A stretch of 64,000 bases of DNA, taken from the NCBI GenBank assembly GCA_964017065.1, contig OZ024792.1, positions 5,637,754 to 5,701,753 of the forward strand, written 5' to 3'. This stretch comes from Haliclona indistincta. Taxonomy: Eukaryota > Porifera > Demospongiae > Haplosclerida > Chalinidae. The notes under the pieces are model-generated. The model saw only the letters and a program-made list of their open reading frames with translations. It ran no database searches and was not told the origin of the DNA. How positions within the stretch are numbered: position 1 is the stretch's first letter; each line of letters starts with the position of its first letter. Shown piece after piece: positions 24,247 through 35,851 of this stretch. The position numbers and the translations under genes are program-made.

Positions 24247-25026
24247 GGTTGATTTTTAGTGGTTTTCAATTGCTTAGTCTTTCAAAATCTAGTCTTTCAA
24301 AATCATCTAAAATGAAAATACAAACACAAGTCACAGATGTAGAACATATCATGTGATCTGAGGTCACACAAATACACGAGATCACAGCGTGGAGGCAGCC
24401 CAGTGTGGTTTTAAAACGATAATATCAGATGAAGCACAGAAATAACAATGTGGCCAATATAATGGCGGTGAGGAATGCCGGCGTTGCAAAAGGTTACCAG
24501 ACGATCACTGAACAACTCGACAGGGTTTTAAAGGTGATTATATAGTTTCAGTGATAGATTTCCAGTGATATCAAATGGCGCATCAACAAAAGGGCACAAT
24601 GAAATACAGCAGAACTGAAGATGATGGTATCAGAGAGCAAAATGGCCACCGATCACTTACAAGGGCTAGAGGGTAGCTTTACTGAATTGACTGCAACACA
24701 GAAACGTTGAAAATAGCTCCGGCAATGTGTATTGATCACTCCTGAACAGCAAAAGCGAGTGATGAAACCCAAAAGCCACTGCAAAGTCGCGATTGCCAGC
24801 AAGCTGAGCCGCGATTATTGATCGTCCAATTTCTTGACCAGCATTATGCGCATGCGCTTAGTGACCACGCCTTCTTAGCTAGTTTTAGCGGGCGCGGCGC
24901 AATTTGATTGGCTTCACTGTACAGATTTGAAAATGACAACAGCTTCAGCGAAGCGTGTGATTGTCTCATCGCTTTCTTCGTGATTGGAGTGCCTTTGTAT
25001 CCAAGAGAAAGTAACCGAGTTCAGCT
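24247..25026. promoter_or_regulatory. Divergent promoter region between RBM15 and MDM1
   Basis: 780 bp between two start codons facing away from each other. The part around 24780-24920 has several CpG and GCGC motifs and an ATTGG (inverted CCAAT) near 24905. No coding exon of more than a few codons is supported. Confidence 0.45.
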
Positions 25027-28000
25027 ATGGCCACATTACTTGTGAGTTGTTGTATAAAAGAGATACTTGCCATGTCATCTTACATGCCCCGCCCAGAGTG
25101 AGTATTCTAGAAGTTATGGGTTGCCTGATGATTATTGGAGTCAACCACGTCAATCTCCTCTGCCTGCCGGTAACAGTTCCTCTAAGATGTCTATTACCAC
25201 CCAAGAACCATCTTTCTCACGAAAACGGATGAGCGAAACTCACTCATTTGTGAAGACGAATATCTCTAGTGATGGGAATAATGACAGAGAGAACTGCAAG
25301 CAGGTAGGTTATGATCATCTCATTAGTATAGTGTCAATGACAATAAAGTATGATGTATCAAGCATGTAGTACTGGGTGCTGTAGTGTGTCATACACATGT
25401 ATAATTGTTATTTTTATGTGAGTATTTCATGCTTTAGACATGCACACTATCATGTATCTATCTGTGTGTAATGTGTGTTAGTGTTTGGGAAACTTTACCT
25501 CCAGCACACCCATATAAAACTTTTAAACAGATATCTGGTCTTGTGCTGGGGAGCAAAGTTCACTGGCTGTGTCATGACACTTTGCTTTGGTTTTACCACG
25601 TGTGTGGGTGGGTGGGTGTGTCTGTGAGTGGGTGCCCTGATGGTTCTCCGGTAGACTACAACCCAAGAGACACTGGTTCTAATCCCACCAGGGCAGGAGA
25701 GAAAGGCACCCATCTATAAAATGGGTACCTGGGAAGCAAAGTAGTGCTCCTGCGAGTTTCTATCCCAGTAATCTGCACGCACCAGCTTTACACAAGTCCT
25801 GCTTAGTGCGCAGGTACTCCCAGCCTGGAATCTGTCACTGCTGGGTGTACTGGATGTTTGTGTACATGTGAGTACTCAGGAAGCTATCATGAAGCACTGT
25901 AACAGCTGTTAAGCTTACACAAGTAATTACAGTAACATCAGTTAAGCTTACACAAGGACTAGTGAATTCCAATTCCCCAAACTCAATACAGCATGTTTGT
26001 GTGATGGATTGAGGTACTAGACCAGTACCAGCTGTTAAGAGAGGAAGCCTGTTCTTATTTTTCTGTTGATTTGAACTACTAAAGAGCGTTGATTGTACTG
26101 ATCTGTATGTGTAACCATAGTTGGAATGTTGTTTATTTCTTATTCTGAGCAGAGTCTGAAGGACAACCCAGCTATGCGCTACAAAGCAGGATACAGACGG
26201 GTTCAGTTTGCTCAACCCACTGTGTACCAGCTTGATTATGGCGGCTGGACCAGTGAGAACAATTCACCTCTTCTAGCCGCCCAGCAAGACTTGCCAGCAG
26301 TAAGAAAACCTCTTCAACAACGACAACAGCAAAATCAGCACCAACAGCAGCAAGACCAACAACACGAGCAACATCGTCATGAGCGGCTCCAGCAACAAAA
26401 AACTGCTCCTCAAGAATGTCGACAAAAACACCGAAACAAAGACTACCAACCTGGAGATCACCGTCAGCAACTAGGTCGTAGTCCAGTGAAAAGAGGTGAT
26501 GATGACAGCACTACTAGAGCCAGCCCTGCTAACAGAAAGAATGTAAAAATGTTACTACCAAGAGAAAATGACAGGAGTCGTCCCTCTACTAATCGTGTCG
26601 ATGTTCAAAGAATGCAGAATGGTTTTGCTCAACGTATGGGACTCACTAAACCGGCAGAGAGAAGGAGAGAGCAAAGCGATGATGAGCAAGAACAGAGACC
26701 ACAAGCTAGTGGGAGACACGGAGACCATGGGGTTACTCAGCAGCCCAAGAGAGAGAGAAAGCAGAGGAAGAGAAAGCAGCACAAGACAGCTCCTCCTCCA
26801 CTCACTGAGTACCAGCGTCAGTTCAATAAAGAGCTGCCGGATAGACCTACCCGACCGCAGCCAATTACACCACACAGCAATCCAGGTCAGTCACTGGTGT
26901 GCTGTAATTAGAATATACAGCATACTGTACAATGTGTGTGCGAAAGTAGAACAACAAAGTTTACAAGTAGTGATTATGTCTTTTTCAACTCAGGTGCAGT
27001 ACTGCCTTCTAGTGCAGCACAAGTGACTACAGCAAGCTCTGACACTGAATACACTGTTGTTCCATCTCGATATTCCACTATCATTGCTCCCTCTAGTGGC
27101 GACCCAAGGTTAACTGGTACTGTCAACATCCCCTTACGTTCTTTCTTTTCCTTCAGAGACCATTGGACTAGTGAGTATTCCAGACACTACAATAGACAGC
27201 TGCCCACTAACAAACAGGACGAACCTCGTACCTATCGCATAGTAAGAACTATTTTTACCATAATATTTGCATGGATATCCTTTTTTCTTTAACAGAGGAA
27301 TAGTGATACTCCACTAGCACAGGGACCGGTGGAGTTTCAACCAGCACAAGATGATCCATCGTGGTATGAACAGGTTGGCTGATAGCACTTGTGTTGTGTG
27401 CATGTTCTAGTGTGTTTGGTTGTGTTTTCTCAGGTTCTGGAGCTGAGGGAAAAGGCACTAATGTATAAGCGGAGAGCTGAAGACTCCTACCTGAGTCAAG
27501 TGATCTCCTGGTTCCAGGATAAAGAAAATAACCAAAGAGAACTCGTCTATGGCGACAGATCTCCTTCTTCACTCTCCTCGTCCTCTGCTGGTGCACAAGA
27601 GGACATCACACAACCTGTTCCTGCTCTTCGGCTAGGTGCTGTCAAGTCAAGATCACCTTCTCCATGTTCAGACGAACTATCAGTGGAGGATATTGAGGAT
27701 AAAGAGCCTCTTGATGACATGCCTGCTGTACGCTACAGCACCACCAAACCTCCGTGTACATGCGACAAAAGTGATAGGAGAGCACGTGATGGTGTGCCTT
27801 CTGTGGTACGGAAAATCCTGGCTGATAATGACGTTGCTATTACCAACAAATCGGTGCATAAAGCTCGCCATGATGGATACTACAACTCGTCTTTTTCGAC
27901 ACCGATGTCTAAAACCTCACATGCAGAAAGTGACAATGAGGGTTGTGGTGTGAGCAGTACTCACTCCAGGCACCATTTTGATCGTACCACTCCAGTCAAG

Positions 28001-28738
28001 GGTAGCATCCTTACCTCTGAACTTGCGTCTACCATTGCCTCTTCACCTCCTGCTCATCGAGGCTACGTTCCTCCTATTTATCCTTCAGATTCAATGACGC
28101 AGTTTCGTTCCTCTAACCCTCTTCCTAATCCTGTAGTGCCTAGGCAACCAAAACCATCCAGAAGTGGAGCTTATAGTCGGCGCCTTCCTGTTTCAACTCG
28201 TATCACAATCAAGCCTTGTACTGTTCAGACTGAGCAGCCCCAACCAATCCATCGACCAACCAATGAACGCATTGTCCCAAGACTCAACATTCAGCAGTCT
28301 ACGCCACCTCTGTCTTCAAGTCCTCCTCCATCACGTTCACAGTACTCTCAACCAACACAGCGTTTGCCGTCATCTCAGGCTCGTCAAGCCCATCCTCCTT
28401 TGCTTCCACGCCAGCAACAAGTTTCACATCAAACTGGTCATGGTTCTGAGTGCACGACGTGTGGAGCTAGTTTACGACGTCTTTATGTAGCTGATACTCA
28501 GTCTCGGTTAGGGTCCATGCAACAAAATAATTTATCCACCACCTCTCACCGTACATCACAGTACAATCCCTCACAGTATATGAGCGCTGGAACCTATCGT
28601 GTTGCGGGGCAGAGTAGACTAGTTGAATCGGACAATGTATCAGTTTCTTCTCTTTCAAGTTGTTCAGTAGCTTCTCAAGTTTTACAGCGAGCTAGAGACA
28701 GAAGGGATCGTTTCTGGGCTACTCAGCACACAGAATAG
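25027..28738 (+). CDS. MDM1: MDM1-like centriolar microtubule-binding protein
   Basis: MDM1 is a microtubule-binding centriole protein that restrains centriole duplication (known for the vertebrate protein). Exons 25027-25041, 25097-25303, 26153-26885, 26994-27241, 27296-27373 and 27434-28738 join in frame to 861 residues. The family hallmarks are spaced SEYxRxF repeats: SEYSRSYGLPDDYW near the start, LTEYQRQFNKELPD in the middle and TSEYSRHYNRQ later. The WYEQVLELREKALMYKRRAE helix matches the MDM1 WY..VKELREKAEFYRKR segment. The C-terminal signature SVSSLSSCSVASQVLQRARD, followed by RRDRFW, matches the MDM1 tail. Between them lie Gln-rich, basic and Pro/Ser-rich low-complexity stretches. 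The first coding exon is only 15 nt (MATLL), chosen because it joins in phase. Intron 2 carries a tRNA-derived SINE. Confidence 0.88.
25600..25830 (+). mobile_element. tRNA-derived SINE in MDM1 intron 2
   Basis: Positions 25633-25695 resemble a decayed tRNA: a 7-bp acceptor-like pairing (TGCCCTG with CAGGGCA), an A-box-like TGGTTCTCCGG and a B-box GGTTCTAATCC, one base from consensus. Downstream there is a short stem GGCACCCAT/ATGGGTACC at 25705-25730 and a unique tail, as in SINE bodies. The exact ends and any target-site duplication are not resolved. Confidence 0.6.
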
Positions 28739-29377
28739 TTGCTTATAATCAAGACACACTTTGCACCTGTACTTGAACACTGTATACACAGAGTAACTTA
28801 TTTTCCTTGTGCCTAAACAAGACCTATTATTTTTAATATTATGTATACTTCACAGTATGCCCTGCTTCTCATGACTTTCCTCATAATCTGTTACTGCTTT
28901 TTAATTGTTTGGCACAATTTCATGTAAAAACAGTCACCTCATCAGTTCATGACAATGAAAACTTGCCTATAGTCACTGACAGGATAATAATTTTATAGTT
29001 TTGTGTAATACACCAAAACAAGTGTGATTCACGTATCCTATGACTAACTGCAGTATGACAGGCAAGTCTGTGAACTGTTTATAATTTGGCACAACTACAC
29101 ATAACTAACAACGTGTAAACAGTAAATTTTGTTGTTTAAGTCAATCTTTAAAATGTACAGCTAGTTTGTTTGTAGTGCATGGTGGGTCACATATATTTAT
29201 AAGTATGACAGCCAGAGTTATGTCAAGAGCACGATATCAGTTCAATTGCAAAAGCTCGATATACTCCTGAAGGATGACTAGGCAGTTCATACAAAATTAT
29301 TTGAAGAAAAAACTTAGTTGATTTTAATTACATTATTATTACAAAATGCCTGCAATTGCAACTCTATTTATAGTAGT
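28739..29377. other. Intergenic, convergent 3' ends
   Basis: 3' flanks of MDM1 and of receptor A. From about 29095 the text begins a unit (GGCACAACTACACATAAC..) that recurs near 31283, 33541 and 35567, so this is the edge of the tandem receptor duplication. No gene seen. Confidence 0.6.
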
Positions 29378-30520
29378 CTACGTTAATTCATTCCTGGAGG
29401 AAGTTCTAGTGTGAGTTGGACAGAAGCGTTTTAATAGTACAGTGATCCAACGATGCCATAATGTTCGTACCTCCTTCAGTTTCACTCCCTGAAATACCAA
29501 CAATGCAGGTCCTTGCATGTTAACAATGGTTGATCCAAAAATTCTAATAAGAGGGTTTGAATTTGGATGGGACACGATGAATTCAACGATATAAAGCAAA
29601 TAAGGGAAAATGTTCGAAAGGCCAAGAAGGACAGACAATGTCAAAAACATTATGAAATTCTTGAAGGCCTCTTTTAGTGAAGAATCATTACGATCAGAGT
29701 TACTGAGGTATTTGTGCTTGCATAACATGACTCCAATAACTGCAAACATTCCCCAAATGAATAGAATAAGAAGATGAATTACTGCAATCACCATGATGAT
29801 TATTATCCTCGAAAATCTTGCTTGGCAGCTAATTATGCCATATACAGTAAAAGAAGAATATTATAACACCGCAATTTAACTTACCCATCAATGCCTTGAA
29901 ATCCATGATACACTGAGCTGAACATAAACCCAGTGATAAGCAGTGGAGTGACTATTAAATATGAAATAGGATAATTATTATAATGATGGACTTTATAATT
30001 AACTCACTGAATGCAATCAATGATGCCTTCAGAGGAAAATGATCAATGCTTGCAAAGACTAGACCAACTTTAACAAACAGATTCACAGACTCAGCAGCAA
30101 GTAGCACAAGATATACAAAGGTGAAGTAAAAACTGAAAAATCTTGTTAAAAAGCACAGAGGGCCTGGATAAATTGGCTCAAAGAAAATATTGATACCAAA
30201 AGTCTGTTGAAGCAGAAGTGTAATAGATATGATAATAATCATCTGACCAGCATCAGATCTACGTAGGTTCCTGTATAGAGAATGATCAACAAATAGAGTT
30301 AAATACAATAGGCCAGGCTTACTTGATGGACAAGTATGAGACGATCACTATGAACAATGATAGTACCGAGATAACATACATACCAATCGGTATTGCAAGT
30401 AGTGGTTCATGTAGGATACTCTAAGCGATATAAAAATAATTGTTGTACATGTAATAAGTATTATTTCTTTACCTCAGGTGGCTGATCACTAGTATTTCTT
30501 GCACCAGATGTATTTGACAT
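29378..30520 (-). CDS. 7-TM receptor A, adhesion/class-B-like, no ectodomain
   Basis: Predicted G-protein-coupled receptor at the plasma membrane. Exons 30520-30473, 30420-30323, 30270-30008, 29951-29885 and 29828-29378 give 308 residues. The extracellular start is only about 20 residues (MSNTSGARNTSDQPPE), without signal peptide, GAIN domain or proteolysis site. Seven hydrophobic segments follow. The TM3 area (LLAAESVNLFVKV) and TM7 end (NMQGPALLVFQGVKLKEVR) match the class B/adhesion pattern (..VEA..L...V; N..QG...F....KEVR). Two nearly identical paralogues (B and C) with the same exon sizes lie upstream on the same strand. Ligand unknown. Confidence 0.85.
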
Positions 30521-31547
30521 CGTCGATGACAGTGGAACTTATCCGCTCCTGGAACCGACAGTGGAACTTGTCAAGCGTAACCACGCCTTTCGCAGCATAC
30601 GTGTACGTCGTAGAGAACTGCAAATAAAACCCTAGCAATTCAAACCCTGAATGAGATCTGACAGTATGAACGCAACTAAAATGAGCTAAAACTGAACTGA
30701 ACTGCACCATAGTGGCACCCCAACCATAGGTGGGCCGCTTCCAGCACGGTTCGGTTGTGTCAGAACTTTGATCATAAAGTGTGGCACGGTTCGGTTCGGC
30801 CCGGTTCCAACGTGCAGTGTGAACGGGGTATAAGTAGTAGTCAACCAAGCTGGAAATAGTACAGTTATCCAATATAGTAATTGCACCTCCCTCATTTTCA
30901 CTCCGGCTCTGGAATACCAACAGTGCAAGTCCTAGTATGTTAGACTAGTAATTGCATTGTGAATCTAACAATAATACTAACATGCAATTAAATTTAATTT
31001 TATCTCGGCTGCAAGCTTCCTCTGACCTCGACATCGGGTGGTAGATCTACATTCGGCATACACACCTTCAAGTCATCGTTTATAATTTATTACTAACATC
31101 AGTTTCATACAAATTAATATCAGTTTCTGTTGACAATGAAAACTTGAAATTCAGCATAATAGTAATAGCATAGTCACTGAGAGGAATAATAATATTATTT
31201 ACAGTGATGCAAAAACTATGATTCATGCACTCTATGATTAACACTAACAGTTTGACCTGCGTCATGACTTTCCACTTGATTTGGCACAATTTCACATAAT
31301 TGACAACGTGTAAACAGAGATATTCGTATCTGCTAGCTATAATTGTCGGTTAGGTGCAATTTAAACTTGGCTGAGTATTTTTTTGGTTCATAGTGCGCAA
31401 TGAGTATAGCTTATCCGGTTACCATCCCCACTGGAGCCAGAATAATGTCGTGATGTCAAGAGGTCAGGATGACTTGGTACTTTATACAATAGCTTATCAA
31501 TAACTGATTATAAATACATTATCAATTTCAATTCTAGTTATAGCAGT
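30521..31547. other. Intergenic between receptors A and B
   Basis: Holds the upstream region of receptor A, a decayed receptor tail (30844-30935) and repeated 3' flank (about 31255-31330). The part 30690-30830 has several copies of CGGTTCGGTT and a GTGTGAACGGGG end that look like a DNA-transposon remnant, but I could not define its ends. Confidence 0.5.
30844..30935 (-). pseudogene. Receptor exon-5 tail fragment
   Basis: Aligns with the 3' end of the last exon of receptors A-C (the LLVFQGVKLKEVRTLW region) but has scattered substitutions and small deletions and no flanking exons. Confidence 0.7.
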
Positions 31548-32695
31548 CTACATTAGTGCAATCCTGCTGGAAGTTTTAGTGCTAGGCAACCAAGCTGGAG
31601 AAAAGCGTTCCAATATTAAATTGATCCAACGATGCCATAATGTTCGTACCTCCTTCAGTTTCACTCCCTGAAATACCAACAATGCAGGTCCTTGCACGTT
31701 AATAATTGTTATTCCAAAAATTCTTAGAAGAGGGTTTGGATGTGGATGGTACACGATGAATTCAACAATAAAAAGCAAATTGCTGAAAATATTCGAAAGG
31801 CCAAGAAGGACAGACAATGTCAAAAACAATATGAAATTCTTGAAGGCCTCTTTTAGTGAAGACTCATAATGATCAGAGTTACTGAGGTATTTGTGCTTGC
31901 ATATCATGACTCCAATAACTGCAAACATTCCCCAAATGAACAGAATAAGAAGATTAACTATTACAACCTGCAAGAGGGCTATTATCCTTGAAAATTTTGC
32001 TTGGCAGCTATATGTACAGTAAAAAGTAGAATATACACCGAAATTTAAATTACCCATCAATGCCTTGTATTTCATGATATGCTGAGCTGAATATAAACCC
32101 AGTGATAAGCAGTGGAGTGACTATTTTAAATATGAAAGATAATTATTATAACAATGTAGTTGTGTAATGGACTTTACAATTGACTTACTGAATGCAATTA
32201 ATGATGCCTTCAGAGGAAAATGATCAATGCTTGCAAAGACTAGACCAACTTTAACAAACAGATTCACAGACTCAGCAGCAAGTAGCAGAAGATATACAAT
32301 GGCGAAGTAAAAAGTGAATAATCTTGTTACAAAGCACAGAGGACCTGGATAAATTGGCTCAAAGAAAATATTGTTATTAAAAGTCTGTTGAAGCAGAAGT
32401 GCAATAGATATGATAATAATCATCTGACCAGCATCAGATCTACGTAGGTTCCTGTATAGAGAATGATCAACAAATAGAGTTAAATACAATAGGCCAGGCT
32501 TACTTGATGGACAAGTATGAGACGATCACTAGGAACAACGATAGTACCGAGATAACATACATTACAATCGGTATTGCAAGTAGTGGTTCGTATAGGATAC
32601 TCTAGGCGATACAAAATTTATCAAGTATGATAAGTATAATTTTTTACCTCAGGTGGCTGATCACTAGTGTTTCTTTCACCAGATGGATTTGACAT
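31548..32695 (-). CDS. 7-TM receptor B, adhesion/class-B-like
   Basis: Second intact copy. Exons 32695-32648, 32601-32504, 32451-32189, 32120-32054 and 32007-31548 give 311 residues; the first four exon lengths are identical to receptor A. It starts MSNPSGERNTSDQPPE. The seven-helix core is nearly the same as A; differences cluster in the TM5 start and the TM6-TM7 loop (VYHPHPNPLL). The C-terminus is WLPSTKTSSRIALM. An ATTGGTCAACGTCA module (CCAAT box plus CRE half-site) lies about 220 bp upstream of the start and is shared with receptor C, so it probably belongs to the promoter. Confidence 0.86.
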
Positions 32696-32967
32696 GGTCG
32701 AACGACAGTGACCGGAGACTTTACAGCGTACTGTTGATTTCGCGTTTGTTCGAACAGCGTGGAATTTTTCGTGGTAGCGTAGTCTTGTGAGCAAGCGCTC
32801 GAGTGCTCGTATGAATCCCACGGAACACTATACTAGCCCAGCTTCCAGAGTAAGCGTCCGTGATGTCAGATTTTGAAATAGCCAACGAGCGTCACGTGTA
32901 TTCGTGCGCTTGATTGGTCAACGTCATGCTTTTGGAAGTACGTCACAGTACAGAGGAGATCGCAACA

Positions 32968-33175
32968 GTTACTGAGCTATTATTTTGTGCTTGCAAACAT
33001 TTCCCAAATGAAGAGAGTAAGAAGATGAATTACTGCAACCACTATTATCTTTGAACTGAAATCTTGCTTGGCAGCTAACTATGGTAAAAGTAGAATATAA
33101 CTTACCCATCAATGCCATGATACACTGAGCTGAATATAAATCCAGTGATAAGAAATGGAGTGAGAAATATGATAA
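32968..33175 (-). pseudogene. Receptor fragment: exon 4 and start of exon 5
   Basis: Matches exon 4 (GFMFSSVYHG region), its intron and the first part of exon 5 of the intact receptors, then stops. Internal deletions remove part of TM5. No other exons are present, so it is a relic. Confidence 0.75.
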
Positions 33176-33399
33176 TTATTTATTATGTAGACAATTCCAT
33201 GTTTGTTCCTTGTTGGTTTATATTGTGGACCAGTGGTAGATTTCTTCATCCTACATCCTTTTAATTTTCTTTGACTATACACTTGAGTTTATGATCTAAA
33301 TAGAGTGCTGTTGTATCTAGTTATAAACAGCATTTTTAGAATCAGACAGAAATACATAGACTAGTGTAATCCTTGATGTTGAAGTGTTAGTAGTATAGT

Positions 33400-33497
33400 C
33401 AACCAAGCTGGAAATAGTACAGTTATCCAACATAGTAATCACACCTCCCTCATTTTCACTCTCTGGAATACCAACAGTGCAAGTCCGTGGATGCTAG
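33400..33497 (-). pseudogene. Receptor exon-5 tail fragment
   Basis: Close to the relic at 30844-30935, including the same small changes relative to the intact genes, so the two probably descend from one decayed copy that was later duplicated. Confidence 0.65.
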
Positions 33498-33769
33498 ACT
33501 AGTAACTAACAGTTTGACCTGCGTCATGACTTTCCACATAAGTTGGCACAACTTCACATAATTGACGTGTAAACAGAGATATTCATATCTGCTAACCATA
33601 ATTGTCAATTTTAGATGCAATTTGAACTCCGTTGTGTATTTTTTGGTTCATATAGTGCGCAATGAGTAAGTATAGCTTATCCAGTTACCTTCCCCACTAT
33701 GACTTGGCACTTTATACAATAGCTTATCAATAACTGATTATAAATACATTATCAATTTCAACTCTAGTT

Positions 33770-34889
33770 TTAGCAGTCTACATTAGTGCTAGGCAACCAA
33801 GCTGGAGAAAAACGTTTCAATATTAAATTGATCCAACGATGCCATAATGTTCGTACCTCCTTCAGTTTCACTCCCTGGAATACCAACAATGCAGGTCCTT
33901 GCATGTTAACAATTGTTATTCCAAAAATTCTAATAAGAAGGTTTGGATGTGGATGGTACACGATGAATTCGATGATAAAAAGCAAATTGCTAAAAATAAT
34001 CGAAAGGCCAAGAAGGACAGACAATGTCAAAAACAATATGAAATTCTTGAAGGCCTCTTTTAGTGAAGACTCATAATGATCAGAGTTACTGAGGTATTTA
34101 TGCTTGCATAACATGACTCCAATAACTGCAAACATTCCCCAAATGAAGAGAGTAAGAAGATTAACTACTACAATCTGCATGATGGCTATTATCCTTGAAA
34201 ATCTTGCTTGGCAGCTATATGTACAGTAAAAAGTAGAATATACACCGAAATTTAACTTACCCAGCAATGCCTTGTATTTCATGATATACTGAGCTGAATA
34301 TAAACCCAGTGACAAGCAGTGGAGTGACTATTTTAAATATGAAATAGGATAATTATTATAATGTGGAGTTTATAATTAACTCACCGAATGCAATCAATGA
34401 TGCCTTCAGAGGAAAATGATCAATGCTTGCAAAGACTAGACCAACTTTAACAAACAGATTCACAGACTCAGCAGCAAGTAGCAGAAGATATACAACGGCG
34501 AAGTAAAAAGTGAAAAATCTTGTTACAAAGCACAGAGGACCAGGATAAATTGCCTCAAACAAAATAGTGTTACTAAAAGTCTGTTGAAGCAGAAGTGCAA
34601 TAGATATGATAATAATCATCTGACCAGCATCAGATCTACGTAGGTTCCTGTATAGAGAATGATCAACAAATAGAGTTAAATACAATAGCCCAGGCTTACT
34701 TGATGGACAAGTATGAGACGATCACTAAGAACACCGATAGTACCGAGATAACATACATTACAATCGGTATTGCAAGTAGTGGTTCGTATAGGATACTCTA
34801 GGCGATATAAAATTTATCAAGTAATAAGTATAATTTTTTACCTCAGGTGGCTGATCACTAGTGTTTCTTTCACCAGATGAATTTGACAT
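33770..34889 (-). CDS. 7-TM receptor C, adhesion/class-B-like
   Basis: Third intact copy. Exons 34889-34842, 34797-34700, 34647-34385, 34327-34261 and 34214-33770 give 306 residues, starting MSNSSGERNTSDQPPE. It is closest to receptor B. The last exon ends earlier (WLPSTNVDC), because the stop falls before the TSSR tail of A and B. The upstream ATTGGTCAACGTCA module is present but pushed away by an insertion of about 190 bp (35114-35301). Confidence 0.85.
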
Positions 34890-35113
34890 GGTCGAACAAC
34901 AGTGGAAACTTTACAGCGTACAGCGAATTTCACTGAGGTCCGTTGAAAATGCTGCGTGCCGCCATACTTCACACTATATACACGGAACCAGGGGCGGGAT
35001 ATACAACTGAAGTGAAATAATAGTGAACGGAAGTAATCACATCTTTCGCAGACGTCGCGTCGATTGAGAAGGAAATGCTGCCCAATCAAATTCACTTCAA
35101 GTCACGCGTATTC

Positions 35114-35301
35114 AACTTTTAGCCATACAATGCACCATCAATGCCATACAATGCACCATACAAGCCATACAATGCACCATACAATGCACATAGTTTAAAT
35201 AGGTTAAACACCTCGTTGTCGGTGTATACACACCTCGGGCTTCGCCCTAGGTGTCCAAATTCCCATATACACCTCCACCTCGGTGTTTAACCTACATATT
35301 C
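35114..35301. mobile_element. Short insertion with TATTC duplication and nested palindromes
   Basis: The flanks GTCACGCGTATTC (to 35113) and TATTCGTGCGCTTGATTGG (from 35297) are contiguous in the paralogous region at 32891-32915, which serves as the empty site. TATTC is present at both edges as a 5-bp duplication. Inside are copies of GCCATACAATGCACCAT (35122-35187) and a fold-back unit at 35201-35293. No coding capacity, so non-autonomous. Confidence 0.65.
35201..35293. repeat. Fold-back element with nested inverted repeats
   Basis: The outer arms AGGTTAAACACC and GGTGTTTAACCT are perfect inverted repeats. An inner stem ACACCTCGGGC / GCCCTAGGTGT (one mismatch) closes on a TTC loop. The whole unit could form a cruciform or long hairpin. 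Confidence 0.85.
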
Positions 35302-35851
35302 GTGCGCTTGATTGGTCAACGTCATGCTTTTGCTGTTAATACGTCACAGTACAGACAATTTTAGTTGTCTCTCCTTCAGGCTGTTCAGTAGCTTCAGGTT
35401 TTACATGTGCATGGGATCATAATTTTATGGGTTTTTAAAGTTCAATAGCAGTATGCTCTAATTTTGAGAGTTTAAATTCTAGTGTATCACACTTTCATGC
35501 ACACTTTTGCACCTACTCCACCTAGTTTCTTAAATTCCTCCATGTTCCAACTTCTTATTCTTTAATTTGGCACAATTTCTGTATTTAACAATGTGTTAAC
35601 ATTGAACATCATTGCGCATATACATGATATCCACGTCTGCAGTCCTGGAACATAAGTTCAACCAATGAATGCAATAGTATGCATGGCTGTAGTCACAAGA
35701 ACTGATCGCAGTCATGCAGGAAATAATAGGGTGATCCATCATGTGTAACATTGTGCTGATGCATCTAGTTGTAAAAAAAGATCAATTTTATTAAAATGAT
35801 CAGACAGAATTAAATACACGGAATCCTAGTCTAATCCTTGATCTAGTCTAA

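Larger units (their letters stand above)
32696..33769. other. Intergenic between receptors B and C
   Basis: Contains the promoter of receptor B and two receptor fragments (32968-33175 and 33400-33497). The rest is AT-rich and shows no gene. Confidence 0.55.

Noticed and set aside
25633..25695. Functional tRNA gene
   Set aside because: Only 63 nt, with an imperfect B box and no proper anticodon arm. It fits a SINE head better.
25471..25719. Open frames on both strands in MDM1 intron 2
   Set aside because: They cover the SINE and show no protein family features.
30489..30920. 143-codon minus-strand frame upstream of receptor A
   Set aside because: Made of receptor A exon 1 frame, a transposon-like stretch and a decayed receptor tail. 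Not a coherent protein.
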